Assembly (NCBI GenBank): GCA_017311315.1
Contig: CM029650.1
Location: forward strand, 20,555,374 to 20,619,373
Direction: 5' to 3'
From: Dendrocalamus latiflorus
Lineage: Eukaryota; Streptophyta; Magnoliopsida; Poales; Poaceae
Length of the DNA stretch: 64,000 nucleotides
Part shown: in pieces, positions 1 to 12,663 of the stretch
How the letters are laid out: each line of letters starts with the position of its first letter
Numbering within the stretch: the stretch's first letter is position 1
Program-made: the position numbers and the translations under genes
Notes under the pieces: generated by a model
Databases searched by the model: none
What the model saw: only the letters and a program-made list of their open reading frames with translations
Told to the model about the DNA's origin: nothing

Positions 1-1044
1 GGTTATCACTTTTAATTTTTGAATGGTCAATGATTCGGTCGCTCGAACGACTACTACTACTTAAAAATCCGGACGAATTGGGGGGTTTAAACGATTTTCT
101 AAAGTCTAGGAGAAATGTTTATTGCATGATGCAAATCAAGCAAACGCGGCTCATCAATTGTGTTTAGATGTTTTTCCACCTAGCATGCGTTTTAATTAGA
201 TTTAATTATTGATGTTTGTGTATGTGCTAACTAACTGTTAGCCTTAATCTTTTGTGTTTAATTAGCACGGGTGTCACGAAATGGAGCACATTGCATTTGC
301 TTTGAGTTACCAGGCGGTCGAGTTGATCTCATGGGATAAAGCAATAGTATATAAGTTTGTTAATTATACATACTTTCTCTGTAAAGCTAAAAGTTCATAT
401 ATTTTAAACATGCATCCACTAATTTCGCGAGTAAAAAGCGAGCTAGCGCGCGCGTGCTTTCTGCACTGTCGACGTAAAAGGTTATCTTTCCGGGTGTCAT
501 TTTCCCGTGAGAAAGAGTGAAATATTGCTTCCCGTAATCAAGCTCGAAATTTTCCTAATGTTATTATCTCTTGGTTAGTGGTGGAGCCACACAAAAACTT
601 TGGGATATTTTTATTATAAAACAGTCGTATAGTTATTATTATATGCGGAGAAGTCCATAAATTTTAGAGAAGTAACCCTGCAGAAATTTGATACACTATG
701 TTTGACCTGACATTATTATCATGATGAGCCGTGTATGATGGGTGAAGCAATTACAAGAACGCATCTATACTTGCACTGTTCTAGTTTGTGCTGGTCCAGC
801 TCTTTCAACGATTCCTCCGCGTCTGCTCTAGAAGCCAAAGCACAATTTTCTCACGACGACGACGACAAGAACAACAGTAACAAAACAGGCGGTATACTGT
901 TTTTGTTAGTGATGAGTAGAAGTCGATTGGGACCATACACGAGAGTAGTATATCACAATCCAATCCTCATTTCTCCTCGATCTTAGATTAGCAAGACACA
1001 CCACACGGCTTGCAGAAATGAAGATGCAGTCGGCATGCAGAGCA
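1..1044. other. Unassigned intergenic DNA
   Basis: No coding frame here shows a recognisable domain or splice structure. The short open frames have no similarity I recognise. A GGTGGAGCCACA motif near 580 resembles the ends of the hAT-type MITEs found later in the window, but I cannot find a partner end. Confidence 0.5.
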
Positions 1045-1180
1045 GGCAGGAGACGGGAGAAAAGACGGATTATTCGCTGCCAAATCTGATAAATGATCCG
1101 CGCATAGCAGGAGACGGGAGAAGAGACGGATTATGGCAGGAGACGGGAGAAAAGACGGATTATTCGCTGCCAAATCTGAT
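1045..1180 (+). repeat. Direct repeat cluster (46-bp unit)
   Basis: A 46-bp unit starting GGCAGGAGACGGGAG occurs identically at 1045-1090 and 1135-1180. A shortened, slightly diverged copy lies between them at 1107-1134. The full units start 90 bp apart. No function is evident; it looks like a local duplication beside the retroposon that follows. Confidence 0.85.
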
Positions 1181-1331
1181 TGATATCCACGCACGGCCAC
1201 GCGATGCGAGTGCCATGCAATCACATCATCACTCGAGGCGGCGTCGTGGCGACCGGCCACTGCGAGAGAGAATCGCACGGATCTATCTAAGCGATGTTGA
1301 AATCCGCTTCGGTTTTCCGATTCTTGTAGAT

Positions 1332-2820
1332 TTTTTTAGATAAAGGATATAAAATCCGGCCTCTATATTCATATGGGATATATACAGTCAAAGGTTACAC
1401 GAGCACTTAGGCTCAAAGCCTCAAAACTGAGGAGTTTAAAACAACAAAGAAGAGAGCTTAAGGACTAAGAAAAAAGCTAGAAAGACTAAGCTTCAGAACT
1501 TCTTCTCCATCCTTGCTTTCAATCAAGTCTCTATCCCCATCCGACTGCGCCATCCAAACTTCGGTCTACTTTGCGTGAATAAGGACCTCCGAGGCGACGC
1601 CTCCAAGGAGGCGACTAGGGTCGCCGACGCCGCCTGCCTCACTGAGGCAAGGTTTTCACCTGGAGATCAGTATACCTGAGGGCTATAGAGTGCCATGACA
1701 ACACCTCCAGGAAGGAAAATGGCGCCCGAAGGCGTCATTGTTGTCGAGACCGGTAAGATCACCGGCAAGGCTTTCGCCAGCACCTCCACAGCACCCCACG
1801 CACTACCCATTCACAAATTAGACCGCCACCAACACACCGGTCCTGCTCGCCTCAAGGCCAAGGCATAGCCACCCTTGAACTCCATGATGAGCCGCTTCCT
1901 GCAAAGTCCGCCCCTGTAGAAACCACTTTGCGACGTCTATGCGTCATCACTGAGCATCACACAAGGCCGCCGCTCGAAGCGAGCCCGCCTCGGTGTCCTC
2001 GCCGGCCTGCCGGCCACGCTCGCCACGACCCCTTCACCATCGGCCCGCGCCCCGCACGACGCAAGCCGCCGACGCTTCGGCACCCACGCCCGAACGCGTG
2101 CCGCCGGCGCTTGGCCTCCCACGCCCGCATACGCGACCGCCGGCGCTTCGACTTACGCGCCCGCACGCGCGTTGGCCGCCGCCGTACCCAAGCCGGCCCG
2201 CAGCCGCCTCGGGCCGTCCGGACTTGGCTCGATGTCCTGGCCTCCGTGAAGTGACGCCGCCCGCAGCCTTGCCACCGGCTGCTCGCCGACCGCCCTCCGC
2301 CCGCGTGCCGCCGCCCGAAGCCACTCCACCGGCCGCTCACCGCCCCGCAAGGTGCCGACCGCCCCGCACGGCGCCACCTCGGCTCCTTCGCCCGCGAGCC
2401 GCCGCCCGCAGCTGCGTCACCTCCGGTCCTCCTCCTCCTCGCCCAGCCGCCTCACCGGCACTCCGCCTCGCCAGGCCGCCGCACCGGCCCTCCACCTCGC
2501 CGACCAAGCACCCCGCCCGGCCGCCGCACCGGCCCTCCACCTCGCTGGCCAAGCACCCCGGCTGCCGCCCGAAGCGGCCTTCCCGCGCCGATGTCGCGCC
2601 GCCATCCGAGGCCGGCCGCCGCTAAGCCCACGCCCGCCCAGATCCAGACGCACCCGACCAGATCCAGGCGAGAAAGCCCCGCCGCCGCCTTCCTAGCACC
2701 CGCACCAGCCTTCGACGGCGTGCTCCAGCGGCGGCAAGGCGAAGGGGAGAGGAAAGGGGGGAGAAGGGGAGAGGTCTTTTTTTTCGGGGGAAGGCGAAGG
2801 GGCTTGTACTGGGCGCACCT
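1332..2820 (-). mobile_element. Non-autonomous LINE-like retroposon with 16-bp TSD
   Basis: The segment is flanked by a perfect 16-bp direct repeat, TCCGATTCTTGTAGAT, at 1316-1331 and 2821-2836. Read on the minus strand it opens with a GC-rich leader (about 2820 to 1930), continues into a less GC-rich tail, and ends in TTTATCTAAAAAAA against the TSD. A long variable TSD plus a short terminal A-run is the signature of target-primed reverse transcription as used by LINEs. No endonuclease or reverse transcriptase frame is present, so I infer an internally deleted LINE or another retroposed transcript moved in trans. The long Pro/Ala/Arg-rich open frames inside are a composition effect and are not called. 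Confidence 0.72.
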
Positions 2821-2836
2821 TCCGATTCTTGTAGAT

Positions 2837-4899
2837 AGCTGATTATTTAAACGTTCGGTTTCTACAAGTAGTTTCTCTAAATCATTTTGTAAACAGGTTT
2901 TTAAATCTGTTTGTGAAAAGTGTCATCTGGTCTTGGTCACTTCCTCCGTATCCACATCTTTTATAAACCGTTTTTCAAATCTTACTTCAAAAACTACTTA
3001 TATCAGTTACTACTATCCTATTTTAGTAAAAAAGTAAAATAAACTATAGCCTCTAAACCGATGAAAACACTGGACGTGGACGTGGAGCGCAGAGCGCGGC
3101 CACTGGTTTGACTCGCCGGTCGCCACTTGAGCGTGGTCGGTCTGCGCGTGGGACTACTCGACAGTGCCTACTCGCCCGTGCCAGCGCGTCTCCTACCTCT
3201 TGCTGGTGAGACGTCCTCCGTCTCTTTGGTTGGCAAGGCGCCAAAACCGAAAGTAGAACACGCCTCTAATGAGAGGTAGACACCTGCGCTGCTTACCTGC
3301 ATAAGTGATACGATCGAGAAAGCACGGGAGGTTTTGAGCAGTAGTTTTGAGCCAAGCAAATGAAAAAAAAGGTTTGCTATGTATAGATGGCTAAAATTTT
3401 TTATCTTTCAGTTATCTGAAATTGTAATATCAATTAATTAAAGTTATAGCTTCTTTCAAAAAACACCCGCAACTTTAGATAAAAAAAAAAGAAAAACTTG
3501 CGACTTGCTGGCTGGTGCGTTGACGAGAGGAGGCCTGGCGCAAAGGGGTCGAGTTGACTTGCATCGATGGAATCATATCAGCCGGTGAGTCCTGCTACTA
3601 GTGCGGCGGCACATGCATGCAAACAGCGGCACTACTAGCTCAATATACTCCTTAGTGCACTCCTATCTGATAAGGACTACCACACTACCTGTAGTCCTGT
3701 ACGTACTGCGAGCCTCAGGGGTGCTTTGTTTGAAGCCTACCATTGTCGATTTTTTTTTGTCATCTGTTTTTCTTAAACGGACGGTAAGAGCTCTGCCTAT
3801 TCATTAAAGAAAGGAGGAGTTTCTCGAACCTGCATCGCCTATCCTAGATGAGCTCGCCGAGATGATACACACCGATAAATACCACCTACACACCATCACC
3901 TTCCAAGTTTTGGCTACCTGCAAGAATCAATAAAGCAGACTTGTATTTTGTTTTCATGTATAGTTCTGGAAAGGCTATAGTTATCGACTTATCGTAGCAT
4001 CTCAGCTCATTTTCTTGTCGATTCTTAACCAGATACAGAAACTCCCGTTGAAAGCCCAGATTTTGGTGACGCCACATTTTGACACATTGGCGAGGCCAGG
4101 TTTGGCATATACCAAACAGCCCCTGGATCTCCAAGTCCCCGGCCTACAGAGCTAACAAGATAACCATAATGCAGCAAAGTTAACAGATTGCCAAAGATCT
4201 GAGAGGCCAATGAAACGATGCCAAGTTCTGCTGAGCCGTTCCTTTTCTCCCTTCCTGCAAAATTTTGTGCCAGAAAAGAAAAATAAAATGGACCCAAAAG
4301 AAAACAATATAAATGGTCCACGTTAGCTCCCTTTCCTAACTGGTACCTGCATTCTCGTCCTACTTGTCTGTCCACCCATTTTGTTCTTTGGGAGAAAGAA
4401 AGGGCTTATCATGATTTATCTACCTAAGATTCTCCACTTTCAGATCGAGATATTCCTCTAGAAATGGAGTTTCCAGAATGATTTCTTCCAAAGGTTTAGG
4501 CACACTATCTCGCTGATGTGCCACCAAGGGCAAGTTGGATGATCAAGCGAAATTTCTGAAGGATGTTAATTAAGATAATTTGTTTTTGTGAGAGAGGAAA
4601 CAATTTGAAGTAGTAAGTTGAATCATGAGTCTTCTTGGGGAGGGCTGGTTCTTCTGTCAAGCTGAAATTCCTAATAAGAATGTGTTTGAAAAATTCCCAC
4701 GTTTCAAACGGTGCTGAAGACTTTTTATTTGGAGGCTGGGGGTTGGTAAATAAGCAACAACCCCTACTCTTCGCGCTTTGAAAATGGAAGCAGCGGCGCT
4801 AGTGTTTTTTAGTTTCCCACACTTTTGAAAATTTTGAAGCACTTCCCTAAACTATGGCGCTATTTATATTCACTTCTAAAAACTATTTTTTATAATAAA
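2837..4899. other. Unassigned intergenic DNA downstream of the permease
   Basis: This is AT-rich to mixed sequence with no recognisable coding domain on either strand. The frame at 4025-4375 (minus) has no similarity I know and no splice context. A GC-rich patch near 3070-3260 is not open over a useful length. Confidence 0.5.
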
Positions 4900-5050
4900 T
4901 ATCTTTTATACAGCGTCTAACTTTTAAACGGAGTATCTTTTTAAGATATAGTCTACTAGTCGATTGTAATATATATTATAGTGACTTCATTTATATCGAG
5001 CAAAATCGTACATGTCTCTCTTTACAAACTTCTCTACTATTTATTACTAT
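4900..5050 (+). repeat. Dispersed repeat family, copy A
   Basis: The segment containing AAGATATAGTCTACTAGTCG and then TTATAGTGACTTCATTTATA recurs at 49690-49830 (plus) and at about 20745-20890 (minus). The three copies share a core of about 100 bp with scattered mismatches. This copy lies about 0.4 kb beyond the permease stop codon. It is probably part of a MITE, but the ends are unclear here. Confidence 0.6.
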
Positions 5051-5420
5051 TCATAAACTTAAATCAAAGCCAAAATTCAATATTAACGAGCTCTGTAACT
5101 GAGAGTGGCATGCTTGGGAAGTTGAGACAGAAGGATACTTTTGCTCCTCTTCGTATATTACTTGGAATTTCTCCGGTACAACAGGTTGTACAACGAAACT
5201 TACAGTAACATGACCATTGGCAAAAACTAGTATTTTGCATCAGACACCCTGTACTTTCCTCGTCATTACAAACAACTACCTCCCGCCATTCCATTCGCGC
5301 AGGAGCGCCGAATTCGTTTACCGTAATAACACGACTGTTTAAGGGCCTCGGTGCAAACATCCCACAGTAAGGTTTTTTCTTCTCTCGAACGCATCGACTG
5401 CTCCATGCACGTACGGCGAA

Positions 5421-7072
5421 TCAGCCGCTGAATGGCCGGTACACCTTGAGCGCGTCGATGACGTCAGCGACGGAGCCGGCCGCGGCGGCGATGGACACGA
5501 GGAGGCACGCGACGCTGAGCGTCTGGAGGCAGATCCACCGCGTGCTGCCGCGCGGCACGCGGCGCTGCGCGATGTACATCTCGACGGGGAAGTAGACGGT
5601 AAGCGGCCAGAAGGAGACGGCGCCGAGGAGGCCCACGACGTTGCCGAAGAAGGGGAGCAGCATGGCGACGACGGTGGTGAGGCAGACGAACGCCGAGCGC
5701 CAGGTGAGCCGGAACACGCTGAGCGCGAAGGGCCCCACGCGGAGCTCCCGGGAGATGAAGGCGCTGTCGGGCCAGGTGGCGGAGGCCCAACGCTCGACGA
5801 AGGCGAAGATGGGCTGGCAGAACACCTGGTACGCGCCGACGAGATGCACGACGATGGCGACGTTGGCGATGTCCAGCAGCCAGAAGGGCTCGTAGAAGCC
5901 GAACCCGGTGAGGAGGTTGTCGGGGGCCTTGTCGCCGAACGCCGCGTAGCCCATGCACCCGCACAGCATGTAGAACATCGTCGTCGTCACAACGCTCAGC
6001 CGCGTCGCCCTCTTCATCACCTTCGCCTCCGACGGCGGCGGCGCCTTGATCGTGTCCTAAAGAAACAGAGCAAGCCGCACATAAGCAACCTTAGAAAAAC
6101 AGAGCAAACTGGATGTTTACGCCAAACAGAGCACCACCGGTCAATCATGAGAATCATGACTTACTTGGATCTCGATGAGGATGTTGGAGAAGGAGTAGGC
6201 GAAGGCGATGTCGCCGAACGCCTGGAGGCTGCGCCACACCTTCTGCGTCGAGGTGACGCCGGCGCCTATGCTGATGCCAGTGAGGCTGCCCTGGAATCCA
6301 CCATTGGCTGCAATTCAGAGCGCATGTAAACATCTTGAACAGCAAACCGAGACAAAGAAAAAGTGTAATTCTTTTCATGCGAGTACTGAACATGTGGATA
6401 CGTACATATGGTCTGGACGATGCCGAGGGAGAGGCCGATGCTGGAGTAGGTGAAGGACATGACGGCGGCGACGATGGAGAGCCACCATATCTGGTCAAAG
6501 TCGGGGATCTGCGAGAAGACGATCTGCACGGCGCCGAAGAGGATCATGTATGGGTTGCTTGAGCTGCGGCACGGGTCCTGGTGCCCATTGGCGTGGAAGC
6601 AGTCGGCCCTCCTGATCGCCCGCATGCTGATGGACGACGCGATGGTGTATCCGATGGCGACGCCGACAAGGTTGGCGTACTGGATGACGCCGCAGAAGGT
6701 GACCTTGGCGCCGCCAAGGTTGGAGCGGACAGCGTCCATGTAGGTGTAGTTCCGCTTGCCCGTAGCTGGGTCCCCGGAGCGGTAGCACTCGGCGAGAAGC
6801 GTGGAGGTGTAGTAGATGACGAAGGCGAAGAGGAGCATGACGGCGGGGCCGGCGACCCAGCCGAGCTGCGCGATGGCCCAGGCGAGGGACAGGACCCCGG
6901 AGCCAATGACAGCGGTGATGATGTGCGCGCTGGCCGTCCAGAACGTACCCGTGCGGCGCGGGCGCCCGTCGTCGTCCAGCCACGCCGCCTCGCCGGCGTT
7001 GCCCGCCTCCACCGACACCTCCATCGGCGCGACCACTTGCTTGATCCCGCCGCCGTTGTGCGACGCCGCCAT
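5421..7072 (-). CDS. Amino acid permease (AAP family)
   Basis: This encodes a proton-coupled amino acid importer of the plant AAAP/AAP family, expected in the plasma membrane. Three exons join in frame: 7072-6406, 6307-6165 and 6056-5421. All introns begin GT and end AG, and the product is 481 residues, typical for AAPs. Residues 1-40 form a hydrophilic N-terminus. The family core follows with RTGTFWTASAHIITAVIGSG at residues 40-59 and the AWAIAQLGWVAGP stretch near residue 64. SNPYMILFG is at 172-180, NGGFQGSLTGISIG spans the first splice junction, and several hydrophobic helices run to the C-terminus. The ATG at 7072 was chosen because it precedes the usual acidic leader and lies about 190 bp inside a TATA box. 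No frameshift or internal stop is seen. It is the only fully intact host gene in the window. The exact AAP subgroup cannot be assigned by eye. Confidence 0.94.
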
Positions 7073-7257
7073 TGCTCCCTTATCAATCTAGCTACCGATC
7101 GAACTCGCAGCTTCTTGGAGAGAATCCGTCGAGTGCTGTGATAGGTGGCTAGCGGAGGCAAAGCTGAGCTAGGAGTGGTGTGTGTCCTTCGATTGGATGC
7201 TCGAGAGATTTGAGGTGTGTGTATGTGTGTGTTTGAGGCGGGGAAATGATAGGAGGC

Positions 7258-7265
7258 TATATATA
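7258..7265 (-). promoter_or_regulatory. TATA box of the permease gene
   Basis: On the minus strand the sequence CCCTATATATAGCC lies about 190 bp upstream of the permease ATG. A start site about 30 bp downstream would give a 5' leader of about 155 nt, normal for a plant gene. It is flanked by CT-rich sequence. Confidence 0.75.
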
Positions 7266-7733
7266 GGGCGGAGGAGGCAGATGCGTTTTACCGCGTGCGT
7301 GTGCTGGTCAGCGGAGGTCTCTTTTCTGGCCACAAACATCGCACTGCTAGTGCACGTCAGTCTATCTTGCCACCTGGATTTTTTTTTTTTTTTGCCTTCT
7401 CTCTTGGGCGACTGTCCTTGGATTTTTTTTGTTCACATGCTCAAAAGACGGCAAAAAGAAATACAGCACTTGTGCCCGTGTACGTTATAAGCGTGTCGAC
7501 ATGGATTTCGAGCGCGTGGACGCTTCGGGCCCGCCCGCCTGCGCGTTCGTACGAATAAAAAACAGGTATATACACGTAGCATGTTGAGTAGGACCAGCCA
7601 AAGCCACTTTTATTATTTCGCACCGTATTTACAAAATAGTATTATACCGAGCGTATTAATAAAAAAGGTATTTTTGCCATTCGGGAGGCAGCACCCGCGA
7701 GGTAACACGTGGCGCTGCTGTCGACGGCAGGCG

Positions 7734-7786
7734 CCTGCCGCCCCCTCATTGGAAGGCATACGGTAGGCCAGGGAGGGGGCGGCAGG
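7734..7786. repeat. Perfect 14-bp GC-rich inverted repeat
   Basis: CCTGCCGCCCCCTC at 7734-7747 is the exact reverse complement of 7773-7786, with a 25-nt loop. It stands out in AT-rich surroundings. It has no T-run like a terminator, and plants do not use such terminators. It may be the edge of an old element. Confidence 0.6.
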
Positions 7787-9374
7787 TAAATAGACCGGTT
7801 AATTAGCCGACATAATTACATGCCCTATTTCTTCTTTTATTTAGTAATTGTTTAAATTTTTAAATATATCAAATGAGCTCAAAAATTATAAAAATTTATG
7901 TACAGCCTTCCGACACAATGTACCTCACAGTGTATTTTTTTGAGTAATTTTATCCATTGCGAATATTGCTCAAAAATTTATACATTTTGATATTTTTATG
8001 AGTTTTTACATATAGTAAACAGCTCCAAAAATCACGAAATTTTATGTGAAGCCTCCTGATATAGTAATAGTTATTGTATAATTTTTTTAAGAATTTTATG
8101 TGATCCAAATTTACTATGTTTATTCGGGTTAACTTAATCATGAATTTACAAATATTTCACGTTTATTTACAATTTTATACGGTAGGAATTTGTAGAATTA
8201 AAAGTAATTACAGTAGTACAAAAAATGCATCACACTGGATGCGATATGGCTCACTCACAAAGTGACGGATTCTTTAAATTATGGTGATAATTTGTTAAAA
8301 CTGACAACGGTAACTTATGGTGCAACTAATAATAAATTAATTTTGCACCTTTTTAAATTCACAAAATTGATGATGATAATTTTCAAAACCCAGGGTGGTA
8401 ATTTACAAAAATATAGATGATAACTTAAAGTGCAACTAATGATACTTTTGAACTTATTTCAAATTCATAAAAATAGTGATATTTTGAATTTATGGTGATA
8501 ATTTGTTAAAAAAAGTTTGTATTTTTTTTAACAAAATCACCACCTAAAGTTCTATAAATTAGCATATACCATTTTGACAAATTACCATCTTAAATTCAAC
8601 AAACAAAATCACCACGTATGAATTTGAGAAAAAAAGTTCAAAACTTACCATCAGTTGAACCTTAGGTAGTATCTACAATTTTAGATAATTATCATCGCAT
8701 TTTTTAATCATTATCATTCACACCCTTGCCAACATGATAATGATTAAACAATTTTAGCTAATTATCATCCTATTGTTTAATCATTATCATTCACACCATT
8801 CACACGCCCTTACAATGTTAGCTATTTTTGGTGAAGAAACCCATTTTTCTTGTGTCGCCGGCCATGCACACGCATAGGCACAAGTAGTCATACGCAAGAC
8901 ACAAATTTTGTGCAGACAATTGAGTCCCCGAGCGCAATCGAGCCGTATGTAGCTAGCGGCCCAGCTAGAACGAAGTGACCAAACAAATGAGGTGGGCGGG
9001 CGTGCAAAAAAAAAAGGAAGGGTCAACGAGGGTGAGCTATAAGGTTAATGCACACCTAGTTGCTCCTTAGTCGTCATGTCCAATGACATATGCGCTTATG
9101 GATAACAGGTTATGAGAGATAAGAATGAAACTAGGATATAAAGTATGATAAACCTTGCTCTTAATGTTTGAATGCAACGGCTAAATTTACCCCTAATCCT
9201 ATTGGCGCCCCTTATTTCCCATGATCCAACCGGCCCCTGACGACCATCCTACGGTGCCAGGCATATCACGGGAGATAAGATACGGATATGATTGGATCCG
9301 GCTGCAATAATTCCCAATACAGCGCAAGGTGAGCTAATTAGTGATACGGACGGGAATGGGCTCAGGTGCAGGGC
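7787..9374. other. AT-rich intergenic DNA with degenerate palindromes
   Basis: There is no coding signal. Between about 8200 and 8660 many short blocks of the type GATAATTTGTTAAA recur and partly pair with blocks such as AACAAAATCACCAC. This suggests an old fold-back element whose ends I cannot fix. Confidence 0.5.
8676..8798 (+). repeat. Tandem repeat, two units of about 50 bp
   Basis: Two diverged copies begin CAATTTTAG(A/C)TAATTATC and end TTATCATTCACACC, at 8676-8725 and 8749-8798 (period 73 bp). Confidence 0.8.
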
Positions 9375-9647
9375 TGCACATAGCGCGTGTAGGGCTGTCT
9401 TTCATTGTGACACGTGTCCTAAAAACTTAAAAAATTGTAAGTATTTTTTAAGCACTTAAAAAACTATTTTTATTAAAAAGTATTTTTTAAGTACTTAAAA
9501 ATAAAAGTATTTTTTACTTAAAAATTGTAACCATTTGTTAAAAAGCATGCAAATTCCTACTTACATCAATTAAAAAAATACTTATAATTTTGTAAGTTTT
9601 CGGGACACGTGTCGCAACGAGAGACGGCCCTGCACGCGCTATGTGCA
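9375..9647. mobile_element. Fold-back MITE with terminal inverted repeats of about 75 bp
   Basis: The left end starting TGCACATAGCGCGTG pairs with the right end over about 75 bp at roughly 85-90 percent. Both arms include GACACGTGTCC and an A/T-rich inner part. The short middle is AT-rich and non-coding. GGGC directly flanks both ends (9371-9374, 9648-9651) and may be a short TSD, but the exact ends are uncertain because GC-rich sequence continues outside. The whole 273-bp unit could form a long hairpin. Confidence 0.72.
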
Positions 9648-9654
9648 GGGCGCT

Positions 9655-11205
9655 GCAGCTGTGCCCATTCCATACGGACGATGACGTGGTGTGCCTCAGC
9701 TGGCTGCTCGCTTGCAGTCGAGTCAAACGGGTCCACGTCAGTCCCCCACTTTTCGACGCAGCGCCGCGTTGTCCCGCGCAGCGCCCGGTGGCCGCGACAC
9801 GCAGGGTCCCCCGAGTGAGGTCACTAGTGTCATGTCTCCCAGAATTCCTTACTCCCTCTCTCTGGCTTCTCTCTTCGTTTTCTTTGCACGATTACAAGTT
9901 GGGAACACCGAGGACACTACACTCCAATGAAATGGACGTCGTGTGGCATTTTACGGCAAATCTCGCATGATTACAGCGGTGACAATCTTCTCAGGTCCTA
10001 ACTAATCCATGTATGCGTTCGTTTGGAACGCAGGCAACAACTTTGTAGGAGCTTCATGAGATAATTCAATCCCCACATAATTTGGGAAGACTTATGCGCT
10101 CCGGATAGGGCCGTAAATAGCCCTGGATATCCCGTAAGAAAAACGTTGTTACACTCGGGCAACCAACGACCCCGTATGTGTACCACGAATGTCACCAGTC
10201 TTTGTCTTGTCCATAATTCCCATGTTTCAAATATGACCTTAATTAATGGATTTAACACATACTCCATAAATAACGTTGTTATATACGAGCAACCAATCAT
10301 TAGGACGGATTTAGCCGTAGACTCACTGGTCAGGTGACCCCAATGATATTCAACTCAACCCATATATCCTGTTGCTGTCCCTTGCTCCGAGCCGTACACC
10401 TACACCTGGCCCCATTTGAAATTTTTACTATCTACCCATACATCTGGCCAAATAGGCCGCCCAACATGGTCTGGCATAGACCCAGGTAGACACAGCTCGT
10501 TTAGACACGACCCAATTGGCCTGTTTAACTAAACAAGCTATGTTTTGCCCGTCCGCGGACTAAGCCTTGAACCCAGGCATGATACAACGAGGTTATGAGC
10601 CATGTCATGCTGAACCAGGCATGTTAAGTCCGGCGGGCCAATGTCAGCCCATTTATCCCATCACACCTATTTCAATCATATTTTCAAATTCCAACCGTTG
10701 GATCGAAATCCAATGGTCCGCATTCATTCCCATGAATCCCTTCTCATATATAAATTTTAAACAGTAAGCCCTAATCCCTATTCCCCAATCCCAGTCGGCT
10801 AGCTGCCGCTTGCCCACCTTGGTGCCCCCACCGGCCTCCACGCACTAACACCGGCTTGCCGCCCCTCCACTACCTCCTTCGATGCTAACGCACCACCAAC
10901 CTCCTCCGCTGCTGTCCATCTGCCACCTCCTCCGCCCCGCCCCTTCATTATCGGATCCGCTGACCATCTCCTCCTCCACCGCCAGATTCACCGCCCACCT
11001 CCTCCACCGCCGCCCATCCGCCACCTCCTCTGCGGCCTCTTGCCCACCTCCTCCTCTGTCGCCCCTTTGCTGCCAATCACCTTGCCCTCTAGTGCCGCCT
11101 CTCACCTTACCTCTGCCCTTTGGCGTTGCTTCCCGCCTCGACTCCAACACCAGCTGCTACCCCTCCATGCAACGCCGCTCCTTCGCACTGCCTCTGGCCT
11201 CGACT
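9655..11205. other. Intergenic DNA; C-rich tract interrupted by a CACTA element
   Basis: Nothing recognisable is seen from 9655 to about 10780. From about 10800 to 11205 the plus strand is C-rich with a Pro/Ser-rich open frame (10882-11274). Such frames are common by composition alone and I do not call it a gene. The C-rich tract resumes at 15379, which shows that the CACTA element landed inside it. Confidence 0.5.
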
Positions 11206-12346
11206 CACTATAACACGACCAACCTTTGCCGACACTTTCTAAAGTGGGGAAAGGGTACCTTTCCCGACAGATAGCCTCCTACCAAATGTTTTGCCGACAG
11301 TTTAGAAAGTGTCGCGGTACAAGCAGTCGGTGAAAGTTTTGCCGACAGTTAAAACAATCGCCGACAGTTAAGGTGTAGCCAAATGGTGGACCTACGCCGA
11401 CAGTTAAAACCTTTGCCGACAGTTAAATCTACGCCGACAGTTAAGACCTACGCCGACAGTTACTACCTTTCCCGACAGTTTGTATGTTGGCGAAATCGTT
11501 TCCAAGGCATTTTATGAAACATGCCCTCATCAGCAAATAAATTGTTGTCAAAACTATATAACAGATATAGATATCAATACAATTTGGATAATTTCACAAA
11601 TCCACTTTTGTTTATAGAGAAGACATCACATTGAGCAAATCCACATGATTTCGTAGAAATAATATATTAGATCTTCCATACATACATCAATTGGATATAT
11701 AGCAAGTCAAGTGATGATCACAGTACATAGAGCCATGCATATACAGGTCTAGGATATAGATGAGGTACTAGCAGACTTATATAGACATATACTAAAAGTC
11801 TTGTGCTAAATGATTATGGCTAAAGCTAAGAGATCAGAAGATCATGACTTGGGCACAAAAGTGTCATTCAGCACTTCCATGTGTTTGGCCTACATGATAG
11901 TAGGTGCAGTACAAAAGAACAGAACATCAATTCATGTCTTGTTGCAAAATTCTTGGACACTTCAGAATACTTCTTTCCTTGATTCTTGGACACTGCAGCA
12001 GTCACAAACCAAAACATACTCAAACACAAGCTTGCTCCACAAAAGGTTGCCAACCCAAAATACTTGCAACACCATATAGCTTAAGTACCTAACATGAAAA
12101 AAAGGGTGAACTGTCAGTGCAATGTGCTCTATACTTTAAATTTGTTCTATACAATTCAAATTGTTTGGATCACATATAAGTTGAACTCAAGTAAAATACC
12201 TTCGAGCTATGAAGGCCTTACTGTGCCACCACCTTTTGAATGCTGCAGTGACTTCTTGTCATCCTTCATCTAGTAGAAAACAAATATATTACTAATTAGT
12301 AAAATATAATAATCTTTTTTCAAGAATATAGAGAGGTTAGACCATT

Positions 12347-12545
12347 ACTCTGTCATGTGGCCATGCAATGCATCTCCCACGAGCCTCTACAATGGTGGTG
12401 ACCCCTTCATATGGACGAGGCAGTACAGCGTTCCTCATAAACACATGATTAACAACCACTTCACAGAACTGCACGCCAAGAGGAGTACCCCCACAATAGC
12501 CCTTGGGTTCTTTGTTTGAATGGTAGCCTTTGCCACAGGAACATC
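12347..12545 (-). pseudogene. CACTA-associated C-terminal domain remnant (Ptta/En/Spm type)
   Basis: The minus strand encodes PYDVPVAKATIQTKNP, then after a one-base shift of frame QFCEVVVNHV and LPRPYEGVTTI, ending IAWPHDR. This matches the conserved C-terminal domain carried by many plant En/Spm-like elements. The frame change near 12470 means the segment is not translatable as it stands. Confidence 0.72.
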
Positions 12546-12663
12546 ATAGGGCCTTACTACATTATATAGTATTACATCTCTTCCACCCTAAAGCATAAAA
12601 TATATTTTAGAACAACGTACATATCTATTAGCACCTCCATAGTTGACAGCATAGCCACTCAAG

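Noticed and set aside
1993..2696. Long Pro/Arg/Ala-rich open frames on both strands
   Set aside because: Open in several frames at once because of GC content, inside a TSD-bounded retroposon, with no domain.
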